A stretch of DNA of 64,000 nt, from NCBI GenBank assembly GCA_913058245.1, contig CAJXQJ010000010.1:62001-126000 (forward strand), given 5' to 3'. The stretch is from an uncultured Colwellia sp. (lineage in GTDB: Bacteria > Pseudomonadota > Gammaproteobacteria > Enterobacterales > Alteromonadaceae). The translations under genes and the position numbers were made by a program. A model generated the notes under the pieces. That model searched no databases and was not told the DNA's origin. It saw only the letters and a list, made by a program, of their open reading frames with translations. Shown here piece by piece: positions 53,709 through 64,000 of this stretch (position 1 is the first letter of the stretch; every line of letters begins with the position of its first letter).

Positions 53709-55055
53709 CTAGTAGTCATGTTTACCAAAGCCAGTTTGCCCAATGGGTAAAAATAAAGTTTGGTAGAGGCGAGTTGCGTATTCATCTGTCATGCCTGAAA
53801 CGTAATCGGCAATTACTCGATATGAATTTGTTCCATTTTCTTGTGCTTGTTGCCAACGTAATACCGTACTTTTCGGTAATAAGCGTTCAGGATCGGAAGC
53901 TAATGCCTCAAATAGCTCCATAACCACTTGTTGACCACGATACTCTAATTGCTGAATTGAAGTTTGTTTTATAACATATTGATATACAAAATCTTTAAAT
54001 ATTTGTAAGGTTTTTTCTGCAATTGGAGGATGCACGGCATTATATTTAAGTAGTGGCTCCTGAAAGTCGGCAGATTTCTCTCGGCTTATATCCACTAGCT
54101 CTACTGCAGTAATTAAGTAATTCACTAAGCCACCGATGACTTCTTTTTGAATAAAACGTTGGTTGTCAAAAAGTTTGCTGGCTAAATTTTCGCTGTATGA
54201 TTTTATCCAAGGATCATCTAGTTGTTGCAGTTTAACAATAACCTGTTGGTGAAAGTCGTGCTGTGAAACAACGCCGGTAACAATAGCGTCTTCTAGATCA
54301 TGAATGCCATACGCAATATCGTCTGCTAATTCCATTATTGAGCAGTCGAGTGATTTAAACTGAGTTTTCTTGTGAGCACCGGGTTTTACAATAGCTTGTT
54401 GAAATTGCTCTTTATCTTCGATTGATAAAGGCGATAATACCCAATCAATCATCTCGCTATCGTCTTGATATAAACCTTTAGGTGGGTGCCATTGACTTGC
54501 TTTTAGTTGTCTTGTTGAATTAGGAGCCAAAGGCAACGGTTGGCATTGCAGCTCATCAATAACTTGAGGGTACTTGATTAACCCAAGAAGCGTTCGACGG
54601 GTTAAGTTCATGCCAAAGTTTTCACTAAAGGGTTCTAAATGACTAACAATACGAAAAGTTTGGCCATTACCTTCAAAGCCACCATGATTGCGCATCATGT
54701 AATGTAAAGCAACTTCGCCGCCATGTCCGAAAGGGGGGTGGCCAATATCATGAGCTAAACATAAAGATTCAATTAAACTGTCGTCTGTTGGGAAAAGTTG
54801 CTGGCTTTGTTGTGGATATTTGTTACGGATTTGCGCAAGAATTCCAGAGCCGATTTGAGCAGCCTCTAATGAATGAGTGAGGCGAGTACGATAAAAGTCA
54901 CTTTGGCCACTGCCCATTACTTGTGTTTTTGATTGTAGTCGGCGAAAAGCGGCTGAGTGCAATATTCTTGCGCGGTCACGCTGAAAAGGGCTACGGTGAT
55001 CTTGATGTCGATTTGCAACACGTTCTAGTCGTCTTACTAGCCAAGGATTGTCCAT
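53709..55055 (-). CDS. dgt: dGTP triphosphohydrolase-like protein (Dgt, HD domain)
   Basis: An HD-superfamily dNTP triphosphohydrolase of 448 residues. The metal residues are H61 in RLTHSLEAAQ, H102-D103 in LAHDIGHPPFGHGGE and D245 or D246 in ELADDIAYGIHDLEDA. The type without the E. coli-like insert is often annotated as anti-phage deoxyguanosine triphosphatase in Vibrio and Shewanella, since dNTP depletion can restrict phage. Whether this one acts in defence or in nucleotide balance is not shown. It is divergent from the solute-binding gene at 55255 and adjacent to the cassette. Confidence 0.9.
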   Translation of the reverse strand: MDNPWLVRRLERVANRHQDHRSPFQRDRARILHSAAFRRLQSKTQVMGSGQSDFYRTRLTHSLEAAQIGSGILAQIRNKYPQQSQQLFPTDDSLIESLCLAHDIGHPPFGHGGEVALHYMMRNHGGFEGNGQTFRIVSHLEPFSENFGMNLTRRTLLGLIKYPQVIDELQCQPLPLAPNSTRQLKASQWHPPKGLYQDDSEMIDWVLSPLSIEDKEQFQQAIVKPGAHKKTQFKSLDCSIMELADDIAYGIHDLEDAIVTGVVSQHDFHQQVIVKLQQLDDPWIKSYSENLASKLFDNQRFIQKEVIGGLVNYLITAVELVDISREKSADFQEPLLKYNAVHPPIAEKTLQIFKDFVYQYVIKQTSIQQLEYRGQQVVMELFEALASDPERLLPKSTVLRWQQAQENGTNSYRVIADYVSGMTDEYATRLYQTLFLPIGQTGFGKHDY

Positions 55056-55189
55056 GATACCTCTACGTTTCTTTGAGTTAACAGTAATGTTACATATAGT
55101 TTATTATTATTTACAGGAGTCTAATTGAACGTTAGATTAAGATAATTGTATTCTGAGCACAATATAGTTACATTAGCGAACTTTCCTGG

Positions 55190-55216
55190 GCTAGCGCAAT
55201 AGCTAGCATGTTTTTT
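55190..55216 (+). other. Hairpin with T tract in the leader of the solute-binding gene
   Basis: GCTAGC (55190-55195) and GCTAGC (55202-55207) pair around GCAATA and are followed by ATG and T6. It lies 38 bases before the GTG at 55255, so it could attenuate that gene; the stem is short and this is uncertain. Confidence 0.3.
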
Positions 55217-55254
55217 ACATCAGCAAATAGCATTAACGTGGAGCAGTTTTATTC

Positions 55255-56043
55255 GTGAGAGATAACCGTAATATATTTTGCCTGGTTGTTTTATTATTTT
55301 TCTTGTTGCCAAATAGGGCTATAGGGGCTATTGATAATGCAACTGAAGTTATTATCGATAAAACTAAGCCTATTTCTCCACAAATAGATATGTTAGCAGG
55401 CTTACCTAAACCACCATTTATTATTGAAGAGAATGGCGCTGGCTTGCAGCTAGATCTTGTTCGTGAAGCATTTATTAGTGTTAATCAACAGGTGAATTTT
55501 ACCCATTTACCATTAGGGCGAAGTATTAGCGGTTTTAAACGGTTTAATGCTGACGGAATTACTACACTGCCAGCAGATTATCAGCACCCAAGCATATTTG
55601 TTTCTAAACCATATATTAAATATCAAAATGTTGCCGTTAGTTTAACAGATAGTGAAGTTCGCGTAGATTCAGTAAAAGGATTGTCTGGAAAAAGTATTGT
55701 AGCCTTTCAAAATGCAAAAAAGTTTCTAGGCGATGATTATAATGCCAGCGTTAGTTTATCGACTGATTACCGAGAAATTGCAGATCAAAACCAGCAAATA
55801 GAAATGTTATTCTCGCGCCGTACAGAAGTGATTATTTTGGATGTTAATATTTTTAAGCACTTTGTTAAAACACATGTTGGTGGTCGTTATAATCAGCACT
55901 TTATTATTCACCAAATTTTTGATGAGCGAGAGTATTCTGCCGGTTTTAACAGTGCACAACATAGAGATTTATTTGACCAAGGAGTCGCGTTAATTAAAGA
56001 GCAAGGTGTTTATCAATTGGTATTAGACCGTTACCTACAATAA
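55255..56043 (+). CDS. Periplasmic solute-binding protein, family 3 type, single gene
   Basis: A 262-residue protein with a signal peptide (residues 1-22, LLFFLLPNRAIGA). Family 3 features: PPFIIEENGAGLQLDLVREAF near residues 52-72 and the lobe-2 opening LSGKSIVAFQNAKKFLG. The start is GTG with TGGAG 10 bases upstream. No permease genes nearby; it resembles the sensor modules of the protein at 57970. The ligand is unknown. Confidence 0.75.
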   Translation: MRDNRNIFCLVVLLFFLLPNRAIGAIDNATEVIIDKTKPISPQIDMLAGLPKPPFIIEENGAGLQLDLVREAFISVNQQVNFTHLPLGRSISGFKRFNADGITTLPADYQHPSIFVSKPYIKYQNVAVSLTDSEVRVDSVKGLSGKSIVAFQNAKKFLGDDYNASVSLSTDYREIADQNQQIEMLFSRRTEVIILDVNIFKHFVKTHVGGRYNQHFIIHQIFDEREYSAGFNSAQHRDLFDQGVALIKEQGVYQLVLDRYLQ

Positions 56044-56081
56044 AACAGGTAACGGTAATATGGCTAAGCGCGGCAATCCTG

Positions 56082-57047
56082 CTATTTATTAGCAATAAAT
56101 ATGGCCCTTTTCGGTGCAGGGTAACCTTCAATCGTTTTACTGCTGTCATTTGGATCAAGAAAGTCTTGCAGTGACTCAGTATCTATCCAGTCTGTTTTTC
56201 GTTGTTCATCCAATGCGGTTACATCGGTATTTACCACACGAATATTTTTAAAACCACAACGTTCAAGCCAGGCGCACATAGCATCACAACTTGGTAAAAA
56301 CCATACGTTACGCATTTTTGCGTAGCGTTCACCGGGAACTAAAACCGTGTTTTTGTCGCCATCAACTACCAAGGTTTCAAGCACTAATTCGCCGCCTGGG
56401 GCTAATTGAGCCTTTAATTGGTATATAAAGTCGATAGGCGAGCGGCGGTGATATAAAACGCCCATGGCAAATACGGTATCAAAAGCTTTTAACTCAGGAA
56501 GTTGCTCAACACCTAACGGCAGTAAGTTAACATTATCGTCCTGTACAAAATGTTGAATGGCTTGAAATTGAGTTAAAAATAACTGTGTTGGGTCAATGCC
56601 TACGACAAATTTGGCACCAGCGCCACGCATTCGCCACAGGTGATAACCACTTCCGCAGCCGATATCGAGTACATAGCGATTCTTTAAGTCGCTAATATGT
56701 GGTGCTAAACGCTGCCATTTAAAGTCAGAACGCCACTCAGTATCTACATGTAAGCCATGGATGTGATATGGTCCTTTGCGCCAAGGTTTGAATTTTTTTA
56801 GTAAATTTTCTATACGTTTGTATTCGCCGTCATTAATATCGCTACGTTCACCTGCGCGAACGGTGGAGCTAATATCAACACTTGAAGGTGATGTTTTAGG
56901 AAGGGCTGTTATGGTTTTTTGCCATTGAGCAAATTCTCCATGCAAATGATGCTCTTGCCATTGCGTTAATTGGGCAGGTAAGGTGTTTAACCAGTGATTT
57001 AAACGGTTGCCGGCAATTTTTTGATAAAAGTTGTTAAATAAAATCAT
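56082..57047 (-). CDS. cmoB: tRNA U34 carboxymethyltransferase CmoB
   Basis: CmoB transfers the carboxymethyl group from carboxy-S-adenosylmethionine to 5-hydroxyuridine at tRNA position 34, making cmo5U. The 321-residue length is normal. The SAM-binding motif is [15 protein letters not shown]; the N-terminal [23 protein letters not shown] (split over about 91-112) and the GVLYHRRSP block are typical. It follows cmoA by 11 bases on the same strand, as in other gammaproteobacteria. Confidence 0.96.
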   Translation of the reverse strand: MILFNNFYQKIAGNRLNHWLNTLPAQLTQWQEHHLHGEFAQWQKTITALPKTSPSSVDISSTVRAGERSDINDGEYKRIENLLKKFKPWRKGPYHIHGLHVDTEWRSDFKWQRLAPHISDLKNRYVLDIGCGSGYHLWRMRGAGAKFVVGIDPTQLFLTQFQAIQHFVQDDNVNLLPLGVEQLPELKAFDTVFAMGVLYHRRSPIDFIYQLKAQLAPGGELVLETLVVDGDKNTVLVPGERYAKMRNVWFLPSCDAMCAWLERCGFKNIRVVNTDVTALDEQRKTDWIDTESLQDFLDPNDSSKTIEGYPAPKRAIFIANK

Positions 57048-57058
57048 AGTTTGAGTAA

Positions 57059-57808
<750 letters not shown>

Positions 57809-57969
57809 CTAACGTTTAAATTAAAGCAGTATTTTACCTGATATTTGCAACGATAAATACGCTAAACAAAGTTAAGCATTAAATTAGCTATATTTATTGG
57901 AATTCAGTTAGTTTTTAAGGTGCTAACAAATGACGAGTTTAACTATAACAATAATCATGAGTATATAAT

Positions 57970-60804
57970 TTGTTAAATCGAACGGCACAGCTGCTGAAAA
58001 TAATGCTGACGCTTTGTGGTTTTTTGTTTACTGCTAACTTATGCGCACAAGAATCTATTACTTCTTATAGTGTTGCCATTAATAAAACCTCATATCCTTA
58101 TCATTTTATTGATGATACTCGTAAACCTCGTGGTTTAATGGTTGATATGTGGCGACTATGGGCACAAAAGCAAGGCGTTGAAGTCAATTTTGTACCAATG
58201 AATTGGGAGCAAACTATTGAGCAGGTTAAAAATGCTGAAGTAGATATTCATGCTGGATTATCTAAGAATCTCGAACGAGAGCAAATATTAAATTTTAGTA
58301 AAGCTTTTTTCGACCAAAGTCGGCACTTATTTTTACATCGCTCCATTGCTAATATCCGAGAAATCTCCCAGTTAACACCTTATACAATTGGTGTTGTTGC
58401 TGGCTCAAGTCATGAGATAACTATTAATAATAAGTATCCGTTTTTAACGGTACGAAAATTTTCTAATCGTCATGATCTATATAATGCCGCTATTAAGAAT
58501 GAAATATTAATTATTGCCGGTGTTGAAAAGCTTTCCAAAAATTTTTCTGCTTATGCATTACTTAATCAAAATTTTCCAGCATTTGCCCGTATCCCCTATC
58601 ACAGTAATGATTATAGTACTGCCGTAGCAAAAGAAAATGAGCCATTATTAGCGTTTGTACAGCAAGGTATTGATAAAATAAGCGCTGAAGAAAAGTCAGC
58701 AATTGAGCGCAAGTGGCTAGGTATCGATAAGTCAGACAACTTAATCACCTTGTCATATTCTGGTATGCAAGCACCGTTTTCCGAAACGTCATTAACAGGT
58801 AGTGCGCAAGGTTTTTTTATTGAACTATGGCGACTTTGGGCGCAATACAATGGCTTAGAAGTTGAGTTTCTTTTGGATGATTCACCTGAATTAAATCAAC
58901 TGACACAAGGTCATGCCGATATTCATATTGATAATGTACTTGGCGCTGAGGCGAGTAAAAAAGCTTTTCTTGGACCGGTAATTTATAGTGTCAATTATGG
59001 TTTGTTTTTAGCAAACGATATTGAAAGAGTCACCCATATTTCTGAATTAAAGAGCAAAACTATAGGCGTATTATCTAATAGAGAGTTTATTCAAGATCTT
59101 AACGAAAATATTAACCAAGTTAACATCGTAAGTTTTAATAATTATACGTCATTATTTGAGTCTGCAGAACGAGGTGAGCTTGATATCATCGCTGGTCAAA
59201 GAGACTTAGTTGAACACTATTTAGTGCAAAGTAACTTACAATCGTCGTTTACTCAGTTTGATGATTATCAATTTACGCGTAATATCAGTGCGCTATTAAA
59301 TCAGTCACAACCCGAACTTGCCCAATTAATTCAAGAAGGTTTTGATGAAATTCCGTTAGAGAATTTGGTTGCTTTGGAGAAAAAATGGCAGTTAGATCAA
59401 TCATCTGGTTTTTATAAGCGCCAACTCGCTATGCTTAAACTTAGCGAGTCGGAATCTTTATGGCTGAAACAACATGGTACTATTAAATTTGGTATCACGA
59501 AAAAGTGGTTACCGATAGAGTTTGTTGATAAATACGGTGACTTTAAAGGCATAAACTTAGATATTTTCAACTTAATTTCACAACGATTGAATGTTGATAT
59601 TAATTATACAGCCTACGATAATTTTGAAGCTCTTTATCAAGCACTACTTGAAGGTGAAGTTGACGCTATTGGCAGTGTAATGGCAACTGAAGCACGTAAA
59701 AAACAAGTGTTATTTACTGATTCATATTGGAGTATGCCTTGGGTTATTATTCACCCACGCGAGTTAGGTAACCAGTTAAATTTAGATGATTTTAAAGGGC
59801 GTTCATTAGCGATCACTAAAGGCTATTATTTAGTGTCTGTGATCAGAAATGAATTCCCAACAATTTCGCTAAAATTAGTTGATGAAACAGAAGAAGGGTT
59901 ACTTGCTGTGCAAAAAGGCATGGTGGATGGTTTTATTGATAGTTTATCGTCGGGAACCGAGTTACTTAAACGCGAGAGCATGGTTAGCCTAGGTATGTCA
60001 GTGTTAGATGAGGTGGATCGCAACGGCAATTATATTGCGGTCAACGAAAAGCTGCCAATACTTGCAACAGTACTCAATAAAGCGGTGTTGACAATCACAG
60101 ATGTCGAAAGCCAGCAAATTTACGAAAAGTGGTTTGATATCAGTATTGAAACGGGCTTGGATAAAAACGTAGTGGTTCGGGTTGCTGCGCAAATTGGTGT
60201 GCTGATTGTGATTATCATCATTATTATTATGATGTGGAACCGCAGACTCTATTTGGAAATTAAAAATCGTAAGCGTCTCGAACAGCAAATGAAATATATG
60301 GCGACTCACGATGATTTAACTGGACTTGCTAACCGTGTATTACTAAAAGATCGACTAAATAAAGCTATTTCATTTCATCAACGCCAACAATTATCAATTG
60401 CAGTTTTATTTATCGATCTTGATGGCTTTAAAAATATTAATGATAATTATGGTCATGATATCGGTGATGAGCTTCTCATTGAAGTAGCAACAAGACTAAA
60501 AGGCTGCGTGCGAGACTCTGACACCGTTGTTCGTTTTGGTGGTGATGAATTTGTGCTATTGCTTACAGGCTTGCATAATCAAGATGAGGCGGCTTACATT
60601 GCTGAGAAAGTATTAAAACTTATTCAGCAACCGATTGAATTATCTTCTGATATATCAGCAACTATTGGTAGTAGTATTGGTATTGCTATGTATCCGGATG
60701 ACGGTGATACTGATAATGATCTATTAAAAGTCGCCGACTCTTTGATGTATAAAGTTAAGGCATCAGGCAAAAACAGTTACGTCTTTAACCAGCCAAAAAA
60801 CTAA
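57970..60804 (+). CDS. Diguanylate cyclase with three periplasmic solute-binding sensor domains
   Basis: A 944-residue membrane sensor. Order: signal peptide (1-26, ending NLCA), three family 3 solute-binding domains (about 30-255, 257-480 and 500-720), a membrane helix (about 734-756), a short linker, then a GGDEF domain (about 780-940). The active site FGGDEFVLLL is intact, and RDSD five residues before it is an I-site for feedback by c-di-GMP. It should link periplasmic ligands to c-di-GMP level. The start is uncertain: TTG 57970 gives a proper basic n-region, while ATG 58003 is shorter; neither has a good ribosome-binding site. Confidence 0.88.
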   Translation: MLNRTAQLLKIMLTLCGFLFTANLCAQESITSYSVAINKTSYPYHFIDDTRKPRGLMVDMWRLWAQKQGVEVNFVPMNWEQTIEQVKNAEVDIHAGLSKNLEREQILNFSKAFFDQSRHLFLHRSIANIREISQLTPYTIGVVAGSSHEITINNKYPFLTVRKFSNRHDLYNAAIKNEILIIAGVEKLSKNFSAYALLNQNFPAFARIPYHSNDYSTAVAKENEPLLAFVQQGIDKISAEEKSAIERKWLGIDKSDNLITLSYSGMQAPFSETSLTGSAQGFFIELWRLWAQYNGLEVEFLLDDSPELNQLTQGHADIHIDNVLGAEASKKAFLGPVIYSVNYGLFLANDIERVTHISELKSKTIGVLSNREFIQDLNENINQVNIVSFNNYTSLFESAERGELDIIAGQRDLVEHYLVQSNLQSSFTQFDDYQFTRNISALLNQSQPELAQLIQEGFDEIPLENLVALEKKWQLDQSSGFYKRQLAMLKLSESESLWLKQHGTIKFGITKKWLPIEFVDKYGDFKGINLDIFNLISQRLNVDINYTAYDNFEALYQALLEGEVDAIGSVMATEARKKQVLFTDSYWSMPWVIIHPRELGNQLNLDDFKGRSLAITKGYYLVSVIRNEFPTISLKLVDETEEGLLAVQKGMVDGFIDSLSSGTELLKRESMVSLGMSVLDEVDRNGNYIAVNEKLPILATVLNKAVLTITDVESQQIYEKWFDISIETGLDKNVVVRVAAQIGVLIVIIIIIIMMWNRRLYLEIKNRKRLEQQMKYMATHDDLTGLANRVLLKDRLNKAISFHQRQQLSIAVLFIDLDGFKNINDNYGHDIGDELLIEVATRLKGCVRDSDTVVRFGGDEFVLLLTGLHNQDEAAYIAEKVLKLIQQPIELSSDISATIGSSIGIAMYPDDGDTDNDLLKVADSLMYKVKASGKNSYVFNQPKN

Positions 60805-60832
60805 CCGTAAAAATTACTCGTATTATTCAAAG

Positions 60833-60862
60833 AATGTCAGGTGACTTTGCCTGACATTGCTT
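60833..60862 (+). terminator. Hairpin after the diguanylate cyclase gene
   Basis: AATGTCAGG (60833-60841) pairs with CCTGACATT (60850-60858) around an 8-nt loop; the T tract is short (GCTTTAT), and the region overlaps the aspS promoter. Confidence 0.45.
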
Positions 60863-60868
60863 TATAAT
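60841..60868 (+). promoter_or_regulatory. Probable aspS promoter
   Basis: TATAAT at 60863-60868 with GTGACT at 60841-60846 as a -35 (4 of 6 consensus bases), spacer 16. The start codon is 87 bases beyond. Confidence 0.45.
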
Positions 60869-60954
60869 GTCGGCAATTTTTTATCATTAAAAGTGATAGA
60901 TTCGGGTCACTGTTGACTAATTTTCTGTTACTCATTTGAATTCAAGGTAAATAC

Positions 60955-62736
60955 ATGCGCGATCTTTATTGTGGTGAGGTAAATGAATCTCACATTGGGC
61001 AAGAAATAACTTTATGTGGCTGGGTGAACAAGCGTCGAGATTTAGGTGCTGTTATATTTTTAGATTTACGTGACCGCGAAGGTATTGTTCAAGTTGTATA
61101 TGATCCTGATTTACAAGAAGTATTAAAGAAAGCAAATACCTTACGTAATGAATTTTGTGTACAAGTTAAAGGCAAGGTTCGTGCACGTCCTGAAGGTCAA
61201 GTGAACAAAGACATGGCAACCGGTGGCATTGAAGTATTAGGTTTAGAATTAACTATTCTCAATAAAGCTGCACCGTTACCACTAGATTCAAACCAGAAAA
61301 ACTCAGAAGAGCAACGTTTAAAATATCGTTACTTAGATTTACGCCGTCCAGAAATGACAGAGCGTATGCGCTTTCGTGCAAAAGTGACTTCTGCGGTTCG
61401 TGCATCATTAGAAACACAAGGTTTCTTAGATATAGAAACGCCAATTCTAACGGCTGCAACACCTGAAGGTGCTCGTGACTACTTAGTGCCAAGCCGCACA
61501 CATAAAGGTCAGTTTTTCGCATTACCACAATCACCACAATTATTTAAGCAATTGTTAATGATGTCAGGCATGGAACGTTACTATCAAATTGTTAAATGTT
61601 TCCGCGATGAAGATTTACGTGCTGACCGTCAACCAGAATTCACGCAAATTGATATTGAAACGTCATTCATGAGCTCAGATCAAGTAATGGAAGTTACTGA
61701 AACTATGATTCGTGAATTATTCCAAACTATGCTTGACGTTGATTTAGGTGAGTTCCCTCGCATGCCTTACTCTGAGGCTATGTCTCGTTTTGGTAGCGAT
61801 AAGCCTGACTTACGAAATCCATTAGAAATTGTTGACGTTGCTGATATCTTAAAAGATGTTGAGTTTAAGGTTTTCTCAGGCCCTGCAAATGACGACAAAG
61901 GCCGTGTAGCTGTTATTTGTGTGCCTCAAGGTGCATCTAAATTCTCACGTAAAGGTCTTGATGAGTTAACTAAGTATGTTGGCATTTATGGTGCTAAAGG
62001 TATGCCTTGGTTAAAAGTGAATGACATTGACGCTGGTATGGAAGGACTACAGTCTCCAATTTTAAAATTCTTATCTGAAGATGCCGCTAAAGCCTTACTT
62101 GAGCGTGTGAATGCTAAAACTGGCGATATCATTTTCTTTGGTGCTGATCAGTACAATGTAGTAAGTGAGTCACTTGGCGCATTACGCCTTAAATTAGGTG
62201 AAGATTTAGACTTATTACAAGGTGATTGGAAACCTCTTTGGGTTGTTGACTTCCCAATGTTTGAAGAAGTTGATGGTCAAATGCATGCCATTCATCACCC
62301 ATTTACAGCACCAACAAATTTAACTGCACAAGAATTAGAAGCAAACCCTGTTGGCGCGCTATCTGATGCTTACGATATGGTATTAAATGGCTGTGAACTT
62401 GGCGGTGGCTCGGTTCGTATTCATAACCAAGACATGCAAGCAGCAGTATTTAGAATTTTGGGTATTAGTGATGAAGAAGCTCAAGAGAAATTTGGCTTCT
62501 TATTAGAAGCATTGCAATACGGTGCTCCACCACATGCTGGTTTAGCATTCGGTTTAGACCGTTTGGTAATGCTAATGACAGGTGCAAGCTCTATTCGTGA
62601 CGTTATGGCGTTCCCGAAAACGACTACCGCGGCATGTCCATTAACAAATGCTCCAGGCCAAGCAAACCCGGCACAATTAACTGAGCTAGGTATTACTCGC
62701 ATAGAAGAGCCCACAGCAGAAGAAAAAGCAGAGTAA
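60955..62736 (+). CDS. aspS: Aspartate-tRNA ligase
   Basis: A class II aminoacyl-tRNA synthetase of 593 residues, bacterial type. The N-terminal OB-fold anticodon-binding domain (about 1-105) has [20 protein letters not shown] (about 22-41); motif 2 is [18 protein letters not shown]; the bacterial GAD insertion lies at about 290-420; motif 3 is [12 protein letters not shown] near the end. AAGGT lies 8 bases before ATG. Ends before a strong terminator. Confidence 0.97.
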   Translation: MRDLYCGEVNESHIGQEITLCGWVNKRRDLGAVIFLDLRDREGIVQVVYDPDLQEVLKKANTLRNEFCVQVKGKVRARPEGQVNKDMATGGIEVLGLELTILNKAAPLPLDSNQKNSEEQRLKYRYLDLRRPEMTERMRFRAKVTSAVRASLETQGFLDIETPILTAATPEGARDYLVPSRTHKGQFFALPQSPQLFKQLLMMSGMERYYQIVKCFRDEDLRADRQPEFTQIDIETSFMSSDQVMEVTETMIRELFQTMLDVDLGEFPRMPYSEAMSRFGSDKPDLRNPLEIVDVADILKDVEFKVFSGPANDDKGRVAVICVPQGASKFSRKGLDELTKYVGIYGAKGMPWLKVNDIDAGMEGLQSPILKFLSEDAAKALLERVNAKTGDIIFFGADQYNVVSESLGALRLKLGEDLDLLQGDWKPLWVVDFPMFEEVDGQMHAIHHPFTAPTNLTAQELEANPVGALSDAYDMVLNGCELGGGSVRIHNQDMQAAVFRILGISDEEAQEKFGFLLEALQYGAPPHAGLAFGLDRLVMLMTGASSIRDVMAFPKTTTAACPLTNAPGQANPAQLTELGITRIEEPTAEEKAE

Positions 62737-62786
62737 TTTTACAAAAAAGTTATTTCTGTCGGTGAATGCCAGGCAGTAAATTCAAT

Positions 62787-62834
62787 AAAACGCACTTATA
62801 AATGCTAGGTAGGCTTTATTAGTGCGTTTTTTTT
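62787..62834 (+). terminator. Terminator between aspS and ruvC
   Basis: AAAACGCACT, T, ATAAA (62787-62802) pairs with TTTAT, T, AGTGCGTTTT (62815-62830) with one T-T mismatch, followed by more T residues. Confidence 0.85.
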
Positions 62835-62890
62835 CATTAGCATTATTACTGTTCTACGTATCAAGCGTATTTAGTGAAGGTAAATTCTTA

Positions 62891-63418
62891 GTGACTATAA
62901 TTTTAGGTATAGATCCTGGTTCACGAATTACAGGTTATGGCGTGATCAAGCAAGATGGCCGAAATTTTACTTATCTTGGCAGTGGTTGTATTAAAGCTAT
63001 TGCCGCTGGTGATGAGTTAGGGCCGCGCTTACAAACTATATTTGCTGGTGTAAGTGAACTTATTTTGCAATTTAGCCCTGACATGTTTGCCATAGAGCAG
63101 GTTTTTATGGGAGTAAACCCAGGAGGAGCACTAAAGTTAGGGCAAGCCCGAGGTGCTGCTATAGTTGCTGCTACCAATACAGGACTGAGTGTAGCCGAAT
63201 ATTCTGCACGACAAATTAAGCAATCTGTTGTTGGCACTGGCGCTGCTGATAAAGCTCAAGTTCAACATATGGTTAAAACTATTTTGAAATTACCTGGTAC
63301 ACCGCAAGCGGATGCCGCCGATGCATTAGCAGTTGCTTTGTGCCATGCCCATAGCCATGACTCCATTACCAAAATGTCAGGCCAAGCCAGTAAAACAGTG
63401 AGAGGGCGCTTACGTTAG
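62891..63418 (+). CDS. ruvC: Holliday junction endonuclease RuvC
   Basis: RuvC cuts Holliday junctions at the end of homologous recombination. From GTG 62891 it has 175 residues, as expected. The acidic catalytic residues are D8 in LGIDPGSR, E69 in AIEQVF, and D141 and D144 in [11 protein letters not shown]. An ATG at 62822 in frame is within the upstream terminator and would add a stretch absent from the family; GTG 62891 with AAGG 10 bases upstream is preferred. ruvA follows after 121 bases. Confidence 0.95.
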   Translation: MTIILGIDPGSRITGYGVIKQDGRNFTYLGSGCIKAIAAGDELGPRLQTIFAGVSELILQFSPDMFAIEQVFMGVNPGGALKLGQARGAAIVAATNTGLSVAEYSARQIKQSVVGTGAADKAQVQHMVKTILKLPGTPQADAADALAVALCHAHSHDSITKMSGQASKTVRGRLR

Positions 63419-63539
63419 CGTTGAAAACTTACTACTTGGATACGCTGTCTTATTAAAAATAATGATATCAAACTTTACTGTATAAATATCTAGTGTTATG
63501 GTGGCGGACATTATCACAACTAAGTTATAGGTTAAGGCA

Positions 63540-64000
63540 GTGATCGGACGTTTACGCGGTATTTTAGTAGAAAAAACAGCACCTGAAATTTTAATTGAAT
63601 GCCACGGCATTGGTTATGAGGTCACTATGCCCATGACTAGCATTTACGCATTGCCAGAACTTAATCAAGAAGCAACCTTGTACACACATTTTGTTGTGCG
63701 TGAAGATGCACAGTTACTCTACGGCTTTGCCAATAAAGTCGAACGTAAATTATTTCGCTTACTGATCAAAGTTAATGGTGTTGGGCCAAAGTTAGCATTA
63801 GCTATTTTATCAGGTATGTCTGCAGACCAATTTGTAAGTTGTGTTATTCATGACGATTTAACAACGATAGTTAAAATTCCAGGGGTTGGCAAAAAAACTG
63901 CTGAGCGCTTATTAATTGAAATGCGCGATAGACTCAAAGATTGGCAAACTGACAGTAGTGATGCGTTATCACATATGATGCCAATGAATGTTAAACAAGA
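63540..64000 (+). CDS. ruvA: Holliday junction helicase subunit RuvA, N-terminal part
   Basis: The gene starts at GTG 63540 (AAGG just upstream) and runs off the window; 153 codons are visible. The product begins [20 protein letters not shown] and has the OB-fold domain (1-62), then the two helix-hairpin-helix motifs ([13 protein letters not shown] and [13 protein letters not shown]). It binds four-way junctions and loads RuvB. ruvC-ruvA order is the usual one; ruvB is expected just after the window. Confidence 0.95.
   Translation, partial: MIGRLRGILVEKTAPEILIECHGIGYEVTMPMTSIYALPELNQEATLYTHFVVREDAQLLYGFANKVERKLFRLLIKVNGVGPKLALAILSGMSADQFVSCVIHDDLTTIVKIPGVGKKTAERLLIEMRDRLKDWQTDSSDALSHMMPMNVKQ

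Noticed and set aside
62822-62890. Longer RuvC starting at ATG 62822 with an apparent signal peptide
   Set aside because: This ATG lies in the descending arm of the aspS terminator, and RuvC is a cytosolic enzyme whose homology begins at the GTG at 62891.

Overview
The window is a stretch of a low-GC chromosome from a marine gammaproteobacterium, most likely of the order Alteromonadales and close to Colwellia or Thalassotalea. This placement is an inference. It rests on gene content and order: mfd next to csiV, fldA-ybfE-DUF2788-ybfF opposite seqA-pgm, cmoA-cmoB, a class GN sortase with its partner, a bkd operon with a LiuR-like site, and DUF1244, DUF1456 and RIO-kinase genes. No rRNA, tRNA, CRISPR array, prophage or complete insertion sequence was seen.

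Layout. 1-2.3 kb: end of ubiV, then roxA and rsuA (translation and ubiquinone). 2.3-5.4 kb: small accessory genes, namely a cysteine-patterned orphan protein, a subclass B1 metallo-beta-lactamase, a basic small protein and an orphan solute-binding protein. 5.4-11 kb: DUF1244, csiV and mfd. 11.2-11.6 kb: a MITE-like element with TA flanks. 11.7-17 kb: DUF1456, a small membrane protein, a YeiH-type transporter, a RIO kinase, a hydroxyacid dehydrogenase and a LysR regulator. 17.3-19.3 kb: glutathione-dependent formaldehyde detoxification (frmA, fghA). 19.5-22.3 kb: sortase and VIT/VWA partner. 22.6-28 kb: miscellaneous enzymes and small membrane proteins, including a DGC-domain protein behind a textbook FNR-type promoter. 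28-37 kb: fur, a heme-motif chemoreceptor, fldA-ybfE-DUF2788, ybfF, seqA and pgm. 37.5-44.7 kb: an ABC exporter, astE and the branched-chain 2-oxoacid dehydrogenase operon (E1 alpha, E1 beta, E2). 44.7-45.3 kb: intergenic tandem repeats. 46-49.8 kb: an atypical protein kinase, a VOC protein, bacteriohemerythrin and a patatin-like lipase. 49.8-53.5 kb: an inserted three-gene cassette. 53.7-64 kb: dgt, a solute-binding protein, cmoBA, a three-sensor diguanylate cyclase, aspS, ruvC and the start of ruvA.

The strongest candidate for something undescribed is the cassette at about 49.8-53.5 kb. A membrane-anchored XRE regulator, a periplasmic serine beta-lactamase-like hydrolase and a WD-repeat lipoprotein form a tight minus-strand operon. 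It lies between two direct copies of a 115-bp sequence (5 differences) that is the 5' end of the neighbouring patatin gene. The downstream copy is part of the intact gene; the upstream copy is a 41-codon remnant. This looks like a unit that entered at the 5' end of the patatin gene and could be lost by recombination between the repeats. Other notable points are the intact B1 metallo-beta-lactamase, the twin-CX3C protein at 2.7 kb, the CxxCH chemoreceptor, the class II FNR promoter at 24.0 kb and the repeat families at 11.2 and 44.8 kb.
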